Assembly: GCF_001578185.1 (NCBI RefSeq)
Contig: NZ_CP011008.1
Location: 1,268,001 to 1,332,000 of the forward strand
Reading direction: 5' to 3'
Source: Peribacillus simplex
GTDB lineage: Bacteria; Bacillota; Bacilli; Bacillales; DSM-1321
Length of the DNA: 64,000 nt
Position numbers and translations under genes: made by a program. The notes beneath the pieces are model-generated. The model worked only from the letters and a program-made list of their open reading frames with translations. It had not been told where the DNA came from and did not search any database. Shown in pieces: positions 18,239-27,988 of this stretch. Within the stretch, counting starts at the first letter, position 1; every line of letters starts with the position of its first letter.

Positions 18239-19153
18239 ATGTCAAATCAAAACTTTTCTTTGACCTGGTCGGTTTTTGAAGAGGATTCTGGCTCTTTATT
18301 GCGAGAGTTTCTCAGCAAATGCGATATTTCAAAACGAGCATTAACGGATATTAAGTTTAAAGGTGGATATATCCAGTTGAACGGCGAAGAAGTAACCGTA
18401 AGGGAACGGATTGAAACCGGCGACATCATCACCGTCATATTTCCGCCGGAGCAGGCAAGTGAAGGCCTTTTGCCAGAACCCATCCCCCTAAATGTCAGGT
18501 ATGAAGATGAATTTGTATTGGTGGTGGCCAAGCCTTCTTCCATGAATACCATTCCTTCCCGGGAGCATCCCAACGGCAGTCTGGCCAATGGCTTGGCGGG
18601 ATATTATAAGAAGAAGGGAATACAGGCAACGATCCATATTGTTACAAGGCTTGACCGCGATACATCGGGGTTGGTTTTAATTGCCAAGCATCGGCATATC
18701 CATCACCTTTTAAGTGAACAACAAAAATCAGGAAAGGTTAAACGGAGATACCAAGCCATAGCCGAAGGACTCGTTGATGGACCTGAAGGGGAGATAGTTG
18801 CGCCAATTGGCAGAAAGTCGACCAGCATCATTGAACGGGAAGTCAGGGACGATGGCCGGTATGCCTGTACTCTATTTAAGGTATTGGCACACACTGGGTC
18901 GCACACATTCCTCAATTTGGAACTCCAAACAGGGAGGACACATCAAATAAGGGTCCATATAGCCCATATTGGTCATCCATTGGCTGGTGATGATTTATAT
19001 GGAGGGAGCAGGAGGGATATCTCTCGCCAGGCCCTTCATTGTTTTGAATTGAAATTTTTACATCCTTTCACAAAGAAGATGATGTTGTTTCAAGAAGAGC
19101 TACCTGAAGATATGACCCGATTGCTCGAGGGAAGTATAGGCTGGGATTTCTGA
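18239..19153 (+). CDS. yjbO: RluA-family pseudouridine synthase YjbO
   Basis: A 304-residue pseudouridine synthase with an N-terminal S4-like RNA-binding part (residues about 18-75) and the catalytic motif RLDRDTSGLVL, whose middle Asp is the nucleophile. It converts uridine to pseudouridine in rRNA or tRNA; the exact target is not known. GRTHQIRVH is the typical late motif. Length and position after nadK match B. subtilis YjbO. Ribosome site AAGGAGA stands 13 bases before the ATG, a little far. Confidence 0.93.
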   Translation: MSNQNFSLTWSVFEEDSGSLLREFLSKCDISKRALTDIKFKGGYIQLNGEEVTVRERIETGDIITVIFPPEQASEGLLPEPIPLNVRYEDEFVLVVAKPSSMNTIPSREHPNGSLANGLAGYYKKKGIQATIHIVTRLDRDTSGLVLIAKHRHIHHLLSEQQKSGKVKRRYQAIAEGLVDGPEGEIVAPIGRKSTSIIEREVRDDGRYACTLFKVLAHTGSHTFLNLELQTGRTHQIRVHIAHIGHPLAGDDLYGGSRRDISRQALHCFELKFLHPFTKKMMLFQEELPEDMTRLLEGSIGWDF

Positions 19154-19210
19154 TTTTATAACCGGCCCGCATCAAGCCGAAAACAAGATTAAGCAAAAAT
19201 CCATAGACGC

Positions 19211-19241
19211 AAAAAAACTCACCAAGATGGCGAGTTTTTTT
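19211..19241. terminator. Bidirectional terminator yjbO / prpE
   Basis: AAAAAACTC-CC / GG-GAGTTTTTTT hairpin between convergent genes. Confidence 0.85.
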
Positions 19242-19243
19242 GG

Positions 19244-19987
19244 TTAATCAAAAGATGTCCTGAATTTTTCCGCTATATATGGCATGGTTGAAGGCACCTC
19301 TTGAAGATCCATTTCAGGATAACGGACAGCTGTTAGTTTTCCACCGAAGACGCAGCCTGTATCAATATTGTAAGTATGATTGACTCGTCTTGCTTCAGGG
19401 ACTGGTGTATGACCATACACGATCCATTTTTCCCCTTTGTAGGATTGAGCCCAGTCCTTCCTGACCGGAGACCCATCTGGATGTTTGGAGCCATTGATAT
19501 CACCGTAGAGGACAAAGGTTTTTACCTTACTGCTATATTGGCCAATATAATCACTGCGAATTCCCGCATGGGCAATGATCAGTCGTCCATCATCAATAAG
19601 TTGATATAGTGGGGAACGTTCATACAGATCCATGAATTTTTTTCGGATTTTCTTCTGCTCCCGAATGTTTAGGGATTCATATTCAGCTACTGTAGTCTCT
19701 AAACCATGTGATATTTGAACTTTATTGCCTGAAAAATAACGATACAATTTATTGCAATGGTTTCCTGGGGCATACCTTGCAATATTTTGGTTAATGACTA
19801 ATTCATGGACAACCTCGATTACTTGAAGGGAATTAGGGCCGCGATCGGTTAAATCCCCTACAAAGCCGAGAACCCTTCCGGAGGGATGGACAGGAATCCC
19901 AGTATCCCATGTATAGCCCATTTTTTCCGTCAGTTGCTTGAATTCAGCGAAACATCCATGAATGTCCCCTATGATATCGATGTTCAT
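19244..19987 (-). CDS. prpE: Bis(5'-nucleosyl)-tetraphosphatase PrpE
   Basis: A 247-residue PPP-family metallophosphatase with GDIHGC at residues 6-11, [10 protein letters not shown] and GNHCNKL. PrpE hydrolyses Ap4A asymmetrically in B. subtilis (yjbP) and influences spore germination. The ATG at 19987 is chosen over a GTG at 19996 so that the protein begins [11 protein letters not shown] as in the family; AAAGGGTG precedes it. Position after yjbO matches B. subtilis. Confidence 0.93.
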   Translation of the reverse strand: MNIDIIGDIHGCFAEFKQLTEKMGYTWDTGIPVHPSGRVLGFVGDLTDRGPNSLQVIEVVHELVINQNIARYAPGNHCNKLYRYFSGNKVQISHGLETTVAEYESLNIREQKKIRKKFMDLYERSPLYQLIDDGRLIIAHAGIRSDYIGQYSSKVKTFVLYGDINGSKHPDGSPVRKDWAQSYKGEKWIVYGHTPVPEARRVNHTYNIDTGCVFGGKLTAVRYPEMDLQEVPSTMPYIAEKFRTSFD

Positions 19988-20099
19988 TTGACACACCCTT
20001 TGTTTGTTTTGTATATGTTTATGGTATTAGTATAGTATTATTTAAAAAAATAAAATATAAACGAGGAAATGAAAAAATATGTTTTAGGAGGTGCAGGTT

Positions 20100-21473
20100 A
20101 TGGAGGAGATGAAGGAAAGGGAACGTGTTCAAATGAATAACGGGCTTTTGCTTGAAGCGCTTAAAACGGAAAATCTGGATCAGTTCCGTACGGAGTTCCT
20201 TGAAATGCATCCATATGATCAAGCCCAATTTTATACAAGCTTGTCAGATGAATTCAGATCCGTCGTATATAGATATTTGTCACCGGAAGAAATGGCTGGC
20301 CTTTTTGAAAATATAGAAATAGATAAAGAGGATTTCGAAAGCCTGCTGGCTGAAATGAATCCTTCTTACGTGGCTGATATGCTTTCCCATATGTATGCAG
20401 ATGACGCGGCTGACGTCCTAAATGAAATCAATGATGAGCAGGCCGTCAGCTATTTGACCATCATGGATGATGAAGCGGCAAGTGAAATCCAAGAGCTTCT
20501 AAACTATGAAGAGTATACAGCGGGAAGCATCATGACGACAGAGTTCATCGCCATAGAAGCAAACGAAACGGCTCGATCAGCCATGAAGATCTTAAAAAGG
20601 GAAGCTCCGCAAGCGGAGACGATATATTATGTGTTCGTTACCGATCAGGATAAGAAACTTCTTGGTGTCTTATCGCTCAGGACATTGATCATAGCTGATG
20701 AAGATGCTTTAATTGGTGATCTAATGGATGACCGGGTAGTATCCGTACCTGTATCTGAAGACCAGGAAGAGGTTGCGCGTAAAATAAGGGACTATAATTT
20801 CCTTGCCGTGCCAGTCGTCGATTTTCAAAACCATTTGTTAGGGATCATTACAGTTGATGATATCATTGATGTCATGGATGAAGAGGCATCCGATGATTAT
20901 TCTAAATTAGCGGGTGTACCAGATCTCGATCATGTTGATAAGAGTCCCTTTTCTGCTGCAAAAAAACGGTTGCCATGGTTGATCATTCTCTTGTTCTTAG
21001 GCTTATTGACCGCTAGCCTTATTGGTCGTTTCGAGGAGACACTTAGCCAAAAAGCGATCCTGGCTGTATTTATTCCATTGATTGGCGGCATGGCTGGCAA
21101 TACAGGAACACAAGCATTGGCCGTGGCGGTACGGGGAATTGCAACAGGGGAATTGGAGCAGGCAAGCAAGTGGAAGCTCGTCATACGGGAGGCGGGGACT
21201 GGCCTCATCACTGGCCTGACATGTGGAACAGCCATCATTTTCATTGTATATATTTGGCAAGGTGATCTAATGCTGGGTTTATTGGTTGGAATATCGATTT
21301 TCATTACTTTAATAGTTGCCACACTCGCGGGCTCGCTTGTACCGCTCCTCATGCATAAAATGAAGATTGACCCGGCGGTAGCCTCAGGACCATTCATTAC
21401 AACTATCAATGACATTATCAGTGTTCTGATTTATTTTGGATTAGCTACATTATTCATGGGTTATTTACTATAA
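20100..21473 (+). CDS. mgtE: Magnesium transporter MgtE
   Basis: A 457-residue MgtE Mg2+ channel: N-terminal helical domain (residues about 1-125), two CBS domains (about 130-255, ending ITVDDIIDVMDEE) and five membrane helices with the pore motif GGMAGNTGTQA. The cytosolic domains sense Mg2+ and gate the channel. ATG 20100 follows AGGAGGTG by 6 bases. The space to the divergent prpE start is only 112 bases, so no M-box riboswitch, which controls many Bacillus mgtE genes, fits here. Confidence 0.95.
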   Translation: MEEMKERERVQMNNGLLLEALKTENLDQFRTEFLEMHPYDQAQFYTSLSDEFRSVVYRYLSPEEMAGLFENIEIDKEDFESLLAEMNPSYVADMLSHMYADDAADVLNEINDEQAVSYLTIMDDEAASEIQELLNYEEYTAGSIMTTEFIAIEANETARSAMKILKREAPQAETIYYVFVTDQDKKLLGVLSLRTLIIADEDALIGDLMDDRVVSVPVSEDQEEVARKIRDYNFLAVPVVDFQNHLLGIITVDDIIDVMDEEASDDYSKLAGVPDLDHVDKSPFSAAKKRLPWLIILLFLGLLTASLIGRFEETLSQKAILAVFIPLIGGMAGNTGTQALAVAVRGIATGELEQASKWKLVIREAGTGLITGLTCGTAIIFIVYIWQGDLMLGLLVGISIFITLIVATLAGSLVPLLMHKMKIDPAVASGPFITTINDIISVLIYFGLATLFMGYLL

Positions 21474-21558
21474 GTTAAAGCAGGCCTTTTGGGGAAGCGA
21501 TATTCCAAAGGGACTTCAGAAAACGGTGTTTTTATCAGAGGAAATTTGGTATACTGTC

Positions 21559-21577
21559 ATTAGTAGCAGGTACTAAT
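21559..21577. promoter_or_regulatory. FapR-type operator before fabI
   Basis: ATTAGTAGCAGGTACTAAT, an inverted repeat that matches the FapR (malonyl-CoA-sensing repressor of fatty-acid genes) consensus built on TTAGTA and TACTAA. It lies just downstream of a TATACT -10 (21550-21555) and 32 bases before the fabI ATG, where FapR would block transcription. Confidence 0.8.
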
Positions 21578-21608
21578 AACTTGTATTAAAATTAGGAGGT
21601 CACATACG

Positions 21609-22382
21609 ATGACTTTTTCATTAGAGGGAAAAACGTTTGTCATAATGGGTGTAGCGAATAAAAGAAGTATTGCATGGGGAGTTGCCCGTTCCTTACATAA
21701 GGCAGGTGCAAAGCTGATATTCACCTACGGAAAAGATCGTACAGAAAAAAGCGTTAGGGAACTATCTTCTACATTGGAAGGGAAGCCTTCCGCCATTTTA
21801 CAATGTGATGTAACGAAGGATGAAAGCATTGAAAAATGTTTTGCGACGATTAAGGAAGAAATAGGTATCATTCATGGCGTGGCACACAGTATCGCATTTG
21901 CCAACAAGGAGGAACTTGACGGAGAGTTCGTCAACACGAGCCGTGAAGGGTTCTTGCTTGCCCATAATATCAGTTCTTTCTCTTTAACTGCTGTAGCTAA
22001 AGCTGCGAAAGAAATCATGCCGGAAGGTGGCAGTATTGTCACGATGACGTATCTTGGCGGTGAACGCGTCATGCCAAATTATAATGTAATGGGAGTGGCT
22101 AAGGCGTCACTTGAAGCCAGTGTCCGTTACCTATCAAGTGATCTTGGTAAAGATAACATTCGAGTGAATGCAATCTCAGCCGGTCCAATCCGTACGTTAT
22201 CCGCTAAAGGTATCCGGGACTTCAATACAATCTTGAAGAAGATTGAAGAAGAAGCACCGCTCCGTCGTACAACGACTCCGGAAGAAGTAGGGGATACGGC
22301 GGTATTTTTATTAAGTGACATGTCCCGCGGAGTTACCGGGGAAAATATCCATGTGGATTCGGGTTATCATATAATCGGATGA
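21609..22382 (+). CDS. fabI: Enoyl-[acyl-carrier-protein] reductase FabI
   Basis: A 257-residue SDR-type NAD(P)H enoyl-ACP reductase, the last step of each fatty-acid elongation cycle. It shows the FabI nucleotide-binding pattern GVANKRSIAWG and the active-site YNVMGVAKA (Tyr-x6-Lys). Ribosome site AGGAGGT. A FapR-type operator precedes it. Order prpE...fabI is as in B. subtilis with the thiamine genes absent. Confidence 0.97.
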   Translation: MTFSLEGKTFVIMGVANKRSIAWGVARSLHKAGAKLIFTYGKDRTEKSVRELSSTLEGKPSAILQCDVTKDESIEKCFATIKEEIGIIHGVAHSIAFANKEELDGEFVNTSREGFLLAHNISSFSLTAVAKAAKEIMPEGGSIVTMTYLGGERVMPNYNVMGVAKASLEASVRYLSSDLGKDNIRVNAISAGPIRTLSAKGIRDFNTILKKIEEEAPLRRTTTPEEVGDTAVFLLSDMSRGVTGENIHVDSGYHIIG

Positions 22383-22385
22383 CAT

Positions 22386-22416
22386 AAAAAAAGGGGACCT
22401 CTATGTCCCTTTTTTT
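22386..22416. terminator. Bidirectional terminator fabI / gerC-like
   Basis: AAAAAAAGGGGAC / GTCCCTTTTTTT hairpin between convergent genes. Confidence 0.85.
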
Positions 22417-23602
22417 ATTGGTTTTCCCATCCTTTGTCTCTCTGCCCTTCAAAGATCGGTGTTAATCTGTGCTTTCCAGTATCTTGAATTTGCACATCAA
22501 TTTGGATTGACCTGAGTGTGTCTTCTTTCAATGGAATTCTCCCGTTGGTTTCAACCTTCTTCCAAGCTTTAATATCCTTCCGATAGAGTTTTTCAGAAAG
22601 CCGGAAAAGGTCAATATCCCTTTTTTGTGTATATTGATAGGTTGTCTTTATTTCCTTTTTGATTGCACGTTTTATTTCTTTTTCATATTGATCACGTGTT
22701 GCCCCTTTTATCAACATTTCAACACTAGCTTTAACTTTCATCTTAATGTCAAAACGCACTTTTTCGTTTTTATCCACAAATGGTGTAATTTTACTTTTTT
22801 TATCATAAATGACAACAAATACGTCATTTTTCGTTTCTGGGAAAATGGTTACGTTGTCCCGAACAAAATCTTTATTGAACCACCTTCCGCCATTCAACAT
22901 CTTCTTTGGGAGAATTGCTTTGATTTTATTCTCTGAGATGATAGCGACTGTTTCCATTAATAAATCCTTCTTCTTTTTTTCCTGACTGTTCCATTGTTCT
23001 GTTAATTTAAGTTGTGGAATCGCCACTTGATGGGCAGGTTCATCAATATTAATAATTATCTCTCTTAAATTAATGGGCGGGATAAAAGAGCTTTGTTTAT
23101 AATTATCATCTGGGTCGCTTAATTTTGAAAAAGCCACGGAAACATTTTCGATAGGACTTATGAGCATCGCATCTTTAATTGAGTCTTTAGTCATGAAAAA
23201 GAAAATTCGGTAGCGTGTTTCGCGGTAGCGGTCTAAAAAATCAGCGGTATACTTAAGGCCGCCCGTTTTAATGGCTTCTTCCGAAAAAATCACAAAAGAG
23301 ATGTGACCCCAGTAAACACGCCGGTCAGCCGTATGATACAAATTAAATATGGCTTCGTCCAATGTGCTTCCGGACGCTTTCCCAACATCAGCTGAGCTAA
23401 AGGAACTGGGGTCACCGCCTGCTTCGGATTTTGCTAACCCTCTCATGTTAATGATTTGAAGGTAGACAATGACCTTCCCGTCCTTGTAATCGATTCCTAA
23501 ACCGTTTGCATAAATGAGACGTTCAGGTTCATTCGAATCCCAGCATCCTGACAGTATAGAAATACAACACGATAGGATGAGTATGTTTTTGATCTTTTTC
23601 AT
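22415..23602 (-). CDS. Ger(x)C family germination lipoprotein
   Basis: A 395-residue C subunit of a GerA-type germinant receptor. It has a lipoprotein signal (SCCISILSGCW, probable lipid Cys about residue 21) and the typical start SNEPERLIYANGLGIDY. C subunits sit on the outer face of the spore inner membrane and are needed for receptor function. The start overlaps the gerA-like stop by four bases. The gene is intact although both upstream partners carry frameshifts. The germinant is unknown. Confidence 0.9.
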   Translation of the reverse strand: MKKIKNILILSCCISILSGCWDSNEPERLIYANGLGIDYKDGKVIVYLQIINMRGLAKSEAGGDPSSFSSADVGKASGSTLDEAIFNLYHTADRRVYWGHISFVIFSEEAIKTGGLKYTADFLDRYRETRYRIFFFMTKDSIKDAMLISPIENVSVAFSKLSDPDDNYKQSSFIPPINLREIIINIDEPAHQVAIPQLKLTEQWNSQEKKKKDLLMETVAIISENKIKAILPKKMLNGGRWFNKDFVRDNVTIFPETKNDVFVVIYDKKSKITPFVDKNEKVRFDIKMKVKASVEMLIKGATRDQYEKEIKRAIKKEIKTTYQYTQKRDIDLFRLSEKLYRKDIKAWKKVETNGRIPLKEDTLRSIQIDVQIQDTGKHRLTPIFEGQRDKGWENQ

Positions 23603-25121
23603 TTTTGTTCATCATCGCCTTTCCTCGTCGGATCTTTTGTAGAAAAGATGGGAGGGCGTCTTTTATCCAAAGAGGGAGGTATCTGAAAAAGAGTTTTAAC
23701 GATATTGGACAAGCTTAAGTTGGCGGTCACTTCCATATAAGGAACACCCAATATTCGGATATTACTTACATATGCACAAAGAAACAGTGCTAACAGTATA
23801 AATGCGAAAAGTCCAAAAAAAGAAGCAGAAATAATAGCTAGGAGCCTTATTAAACTGATGACGCCATTGATGGGTTGATTGACGAGTGTGTAAGTAGCGA
23901 CAGCTGAACCAGCAATCACTACAAGCATGGCAGGGCTTGTCAAACCGGAACGAATGGCTGCATCCCCAATGATTAAAGCACCCAATACACTTAATGTCGG
24001 TCCGACTGAAGTGGGTAAACGCATCTCTGCTTCTTTGAACACTTCAAAAACGATCACCATGGTTATCGCTTCCAATGCGGTTGGTAATGGCAATCCCCTC
24101 CTTGATTCGACAACTGTGGCCAACAAAATCAGCGGGAGCTGATCCTGATGAAAGGTGGTTAATGCAACCCAAAATCCTGGCAGAAGGGCAGCGATAAAAA
24201 TGCCAAATATTCGAAGGGCCCTTTCGAAGGAAGCATAAATGGACGTATACTCATGATCTTCAGATGTTTTTAACACAATAAATAGGTTGATGGGTGTGAT
24301 CATTGTGTAGGCTATACCATCAATCAGAATTAATAGTCTGCCTTTTAAAAGGCATTGCACGGCAAAATCCGGTTTACCGGTGTAGTCATGCCTTGGAAAG
24401 AGAAGAGAGGGCTGTCCTTCAATTAACCCCATAAATTGATTTCCTCCATATATCCCATCTATATCAATTGCTTCAATACTTTTAGTGATAGTTTGAACCA
24501 TTTCAGGATCAGAGATATCATCCATATATAAAAGGGCGACTTTAGTCAATGTTCGCCTTCCCACTTCGAAATATTTCACACTCAAGGAGTTTGTTCGCAT
24601 TCGCTTTCGTATTAAAGCGACATTTATGGATAAATCTTCTATGAATTATCTCTCGGCCCTTTTATCGTTACTTCTGTAGTTGTTTCCTCGGGAGTACGCT
24701 GCGGTCGATTAGCAATATTTGTAGACACCAGATAGTTGTATCCTTCAAAGTAAATCAATAATTTCCCAGAATAGATATCTGCGAACAACTCTTCCTTTGT
24801 GTTTACATCGGCAAGGTGAGGAAGATGAAGGGAGTCCTTTATGTCATCAATTTTTAAAGCTCCTCTTGGATGCTTTTCGAAAAATAAAGATAGCCCTTCA
24901 AATACAAGATTATTTAACAATTCAGTATCGATAAGACCGTCACATCCAATTAATGTGATTTTTATCGGAGACTCATCACGATATAAACTGCTTTGGAAGA
25001 ATACATCTTCTGAATTATGAAAAATTTCTTTTATATCGTTTTCGCTTTTTATTATGAGATGTTCTGATTTTTCAATTTTACTATTCTGTTTGGACGGTTG
25101 CTTTTTCGTTTTTTTGAACAT
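23599..25121 (-). pseudogene. GerA-family germinant receptor A subunit, frameshifted
   Basis: Two open frames (24639-25121, 160 codons, and 23599-24600) together give one GerA protein of about 500 residues. The first ends in VTIKGPRDNS-stop. In the next frame the expected continuation is IEDLSINVALIRKRMRTNS, which then joins the second frame. One base appears missing near 24645 (TTC read as TC). The second part has the GerA membrane domain (about six segments, PTSVGPTLSVLGALIIGDAA). It may be true decay or a one-base assembly error; as read it is non-functional. Confidence 0.85.
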
Positions 25122-25162
25122 CGGATGAGGACCTCCTTTTTTTACGATTAAAACAAAAATAC

Positions 25163-26206
25163 TTAAAGGATGGAAAACGCTAAAAAGAACCAGAATGTAA
25201 CCGGCAAGACAATTGTTTTTATAATGTAATATAATATGACATCACTGAAACTGAATGAATTGGAAACGATAAGCATCACTAAATAGGCAATGAGCAATAT
25301 CGTTTTGTTCAGCGGTTTTTTTATCGATAGGACTTCAAGCGATAAAAACAGTAAAAAGGAGACTCGTATGAATGCCCCGGTTAACCATTGATAAATGGAT
25401 AAGAAGTCAAGGTGTTCAATGAACCTTCCCAAGGTGACCAATCCCCATTGCTCAAATGCAGGGTACTTTTGTCTTGAAGCTTCAAGCAGACCGAATTCGG
25501 TAATGGAGCCAATAAGGGGCCAAGGATAAGCCAAGTAAGGATAATGGTATTCAATGCAAATACCTTATATTTTATTTTCCCATGACCTTTTTGTTGAATG
25601 AAAAGTATGACAATCAACTCAATAAGCCCTGACAAAGGATAGATCATCCCAGAGAAAACAGGAGACCAGCCATGTTCAAGAATCGGTTGCAAAAGTGAAT
25701 AATTTTTAAATTGAATATTTGCGATTGCCACAAAAAAACCAAACAGGATTACGGCAAATAATACGAATAGTATTGGTAATAGCAATCGTTTGGATGTTTG
25801 TTGAGGCAAGGAAAAAGCAAAATCCCGTAAAAAGGATTATTTCAAAAATCGGTGGAGTTACGGGCAAGTAGGATACTTTTGTCCATACAACCATCTCTTT
25901 CAACGAAACTGCAGCTAATGAAGCGAAACAAATACTTATGACAATGGATAACATTCTGCCTGGCGCTTTACCAATATTCGTTTCCACCCATACAAATATG
26001 TTGGTCTGACCGGTGGATTTATGGATGTAAAATAAAAGTAAACACCAAATCATTATCAATCCAAAAGCAAGTAAAACGGAAATCCATCCATCCCGTTTTG
26101 CACTTGGCAGTAAGTGCGGGAGGATCGTTACATGATTTTTCAAGCCGACAGCCGTCATCATGATTAAAGATAGTTGTACGGTTGAAATCTTCCCATTTTT
26201 TTTCAT
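25163..26206 (-). pseudogene. GerB-family spore germination permease, frameshifted twice
   Basis: Three open frames (25706-26212, 25381-25809, 25163-25534) make up one GerAB/endospore permease of about 350 residues. The first has ISTVQLSLIMMTAVG and VVWTKVSYLPVTPP. The second frame picks up LLLPILFVLFAVILF after a shift near 25770-25790. The third picks up IGSITEFGLLEASRQKYPAF after a shift near 25516-25519, where a run of C appears one short (GPLIGS would read with one more). The B subunit is the likely germinant-binding membrane protein. As read it is broken. Confidence 0.85.
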
Positions 26207-26416
26207 CCTCATTTACTCCTTTAACATATCATTATCTTTATTTTTCTCCATTAATACCCAACATATCCAAAATTGGTTACCGTCATTATTTAACATCTCC
26301 AGCATAAAAAAGGGTGAATTTCATATAAATGATACATAGAGTAGATATTAAACTGTTTGTGAGAATCAGTATAAACCTGCTTTCAACCCTATTCGTGAAA
26401 AAGAAGGAGGGGCATC

Positions 26417-26737
26417 ATGGACGTGAAGAAAGTTGACCTGCCTTGTGCTGTTGGAAAACAAAACATACACAATATGCTGAAGAGACATACGAATTTGAAT
26501 TTGGATGAAAAAAAATTCAGCACTTCATATACTGCCGAGGAATTGGTGGAGCTATTGTCCCGACTCCCTGCCTTTGCACCTAAGCCTGTTTGTAAATTCA
26601 TCATCAATGACCGCACACTGTTTGGAAAATTGGAACATAAGAAAGAATCCAGTCTGTTCATAAGGCATAAATTCGGGAAAAAGGTTGTTCAATACCATAT
26701 GAAACAGCTGCAGTCTGTGGATATTCTGAAATATTAA
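26417..26737 (+). CDS. Short CotO-like spore protein
   Basis: A 106-residue protein whose C-terminal half (LVELLSRLPAFAPKPVCKF, then INDRTLFGKL and the ending VQYHMKQLQSVDI) resembles the C-terminus of the CotO protein encoded next (ISRLSNHQGFPKPLCEAVIN ... IRFVSLPDIIDA). The long acidic middle of CotO is absent. This looks like a tandem paralogue trimmed to the conserved module. Ribosome site AAGGAGGGG. A CATAGAGTA sequence at 26335 fits the -10 of a mother-cell sigma-E/sigma-K promoter. Role in coat assembly is inference. Confidence 0.65.
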   Translation: MDVKKVDLPCAVGKQNIHNMLKRHTNLNLDEKKFSTSYTAEELVELLSRLPAFAPKPVCKFIINDRTLFGKLEHKKESSLFIRHKFGKKVVQYHMKQLQSVDILKY

Positions 26738-26748
26738 GGAGGATTTTC

Positions 26749-27333
26749 ATGTCAGAGAATAATGGCGATAAGGAATCCAAACCATTGTTATATGTAGATC
26801 AGGCAAAAATCTCCGATCTGCGAGGGAATATGCAAAGTGATTTTCGAACGAAAAAAGAAACACCGCAAGAAAACGTTGAGCCGGTACTTCAGGAAGACGG
26901 GCATAAGGAAGAAAAAATCGAAAAGATCAAACGCGAATTTGGTGTTTATGATGTCATGAAGGAAATTGAAACAGAGATTACGGGTATAAGGAAAATTACC
27001 GAACAATATGTCCCAGAACAAACTCCGGTTAAACACATGGAAAATCCTGAACAATCAGAAAAGGAAACCGAAAAGCCAGTTAAGAAAAAAAGAAAGAAAG
27101 TGGAGAAAAGGGAATCTTCTGGGGACATCATTTCCCGCCTATCCAATCATCAAGGTTTTCCAAAGCCATTATGTGAGGCTGTTATTAACGGAGAAACGCT
27201 TCAGTTTCAGGTGTTGGGAATGAAGGGGGAATCAGTGAAGATTAAAAGAGGGAACCATATTCGTTTCGTAAGTCTACCGGATATTATTGATGCCAAAATA
27301 ATTGGAGAATCCAAGAAGAAGGAGCAATATTGA
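26749..27333 (+). CDS. cotO: Spore coat protein CotO
   Basis: A 194-residue hydrophilic protein: an acidic/lysine-rich, probably disordered N-terminal two thirds and a conserved C-terminal CotO module (SRLSNHQGFPKPLCEAVING through PDIIDAKIIGE). CotO (YjbX) is a late coat morphogenetic protein made in the mother cell. It is 11 bases after the short CotO-like gene and its TGA directly abuts the yjcA ATG, so the three form an operon. Position between fabI and yjcA matches B. subtilis, which also has cotVWXYZ here. Confidence 0.88.
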   Translation: MSENNGDKESKPLLYVDQAKISDLRGNMQSDFRTKKETPQENVEPVLQEDGHKEEKIEKIKREFGVYDVMKEIETEITGIRKITEQYVPEQTPVKHMENPEQSEKETEKPVKKKRKKVEKRESSGDIISRLSNHQGFPKPLCEAVINGETLQFQVLGMKGESVKIKRGNHIRFVSLPDIIDAKIIGESKKKEQY

Positions 27334-27699
27334 ATGATTCTCCCGGAAAATGAGTTCACCTTATTTCTAATAATAGGCTTGGCTTCTTTCAGGCTGACAC
27401 GCTTGATCGTATTCGATAAAATCATGGAACCGATACGCCGCCCCTTTTTTAAAGAGATAGAGGAAAAAGATGAAGAAGGAGATGTGGAAATATTTTTAAT
27501 GCCCAAAGAAAAGGGCCTGCTTGGCTGGGGTGGGCAACTGCTTAGCTGTTTTTGGTGTGTTGGTGTATGGGTCAGCCTTTTACTGGTACTCCTTTATATA
27601 CAACATTGGTTTATAGGCTACGTACTGATTTTAACCCTTGCAGTAGCGGCAGTAGGCGCAATTATTGAGGTCATAATCAGCAAAATTATGGACATTTGA
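27334..27699 (+). CDS. yjcA: Sporulation protein YjcA (DUF1360)
   Basis: A 121-residue DUF1360 membrane protein with an N-terminal hydrophobic segment containing GLASFRLTRLIVFDKI, a WCVGVWVSLLL motif and two C-terminal membrane helices. The family is conserved in spore formers; the biochemical role is unknown. The ATG follows the cotO TGA without a gap and has AAGAAGGAG upstream, so it is translationally coupled. Confidence 0.88.
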   Translation: MILPENEFTLFLIIGLASFRLTRLIVFDKIMEPIRRPFFKEIEEKDEEGDVEIFLMPKEKGLLGWGGQLLSCFWCVGVWVSLLLVLLYIQHWFIGYVLILTLAVAAVGAIIEVIISKIMDI

Positions 27700-27723
27700 T
27701 TGGAAACAACTTGTCTCTTCGTT

Positions 27724-27732
27724 CATATAGTA
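27724..27732 (+). promoter_or_regulatory. Sigma-K-type -10 before small spore peptide
   Basis: CATATAGTA fits CATAnnnTA. An AC-containing -35 candidate (ACA at 27706) is 15 bases upstream. Weak by itself; supported by the spore context. Confidence 0.4.
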
Positions 27733-27762
27733 TGGTATAGATCTTAAAGGAGGAGTCATAAA

Positions 27763-27876
27763 TTGAATCAGAAACAGAATCCATGGGCTTATGCAAAACC
27801 GATTAAAAAAGATCAACCGGTCAAAATCAAGAAGGACTGTGGCTGTAATAATAACAATAAAAATAAAGGCTATTGA
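27763..27876 (+). CDS. 37-residue Lys/Asn/Cys-rich peptide, probable spore protein
   Basis: Starts at TTG 27763 behind AAAGGAGGAG and reads MNQKQNPWAYAKPIKKDQ, then a Lys-rich part and CGCNNNNKNKGY, ending before a strong terminator. The small size, the two Cys, the sigma-K-like -10 and its place among coat genes suggest a coat or crust component. I do not recognise a named family. Confidence 0.6.
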   Translation: MNQKQNPWAYAKPIKKDQPVKIKKDCGCNNNNKNKGY

Positions 27877-27880
27877 GTGA

Positions 27881-27911
27881 AAAAACCTTTCCATTTTGGA
27901 AAGGTTTTTTT
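27881..27911 (+). terminator. Terminator after small spore peptide
   Basis: AAAAACCTTTCC / GGAAAGGTTTTTTT hairpin. Confidence 0.9.
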
Positions 27912-27988
27912 ATTTCCTAATCCTACCATTCATAAAAACCAGTTAAACAAGAAAATAATAATAGAACGATAAATTAGGATGTGATTCT

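Noticed and set aside
19988-20099. M-box magnesium riboswitch before mgtE
   Set aside because: Only about 110 bases separate the divergent prpE and mgtE starts, too little for the M-box, and no matching stems are seen.
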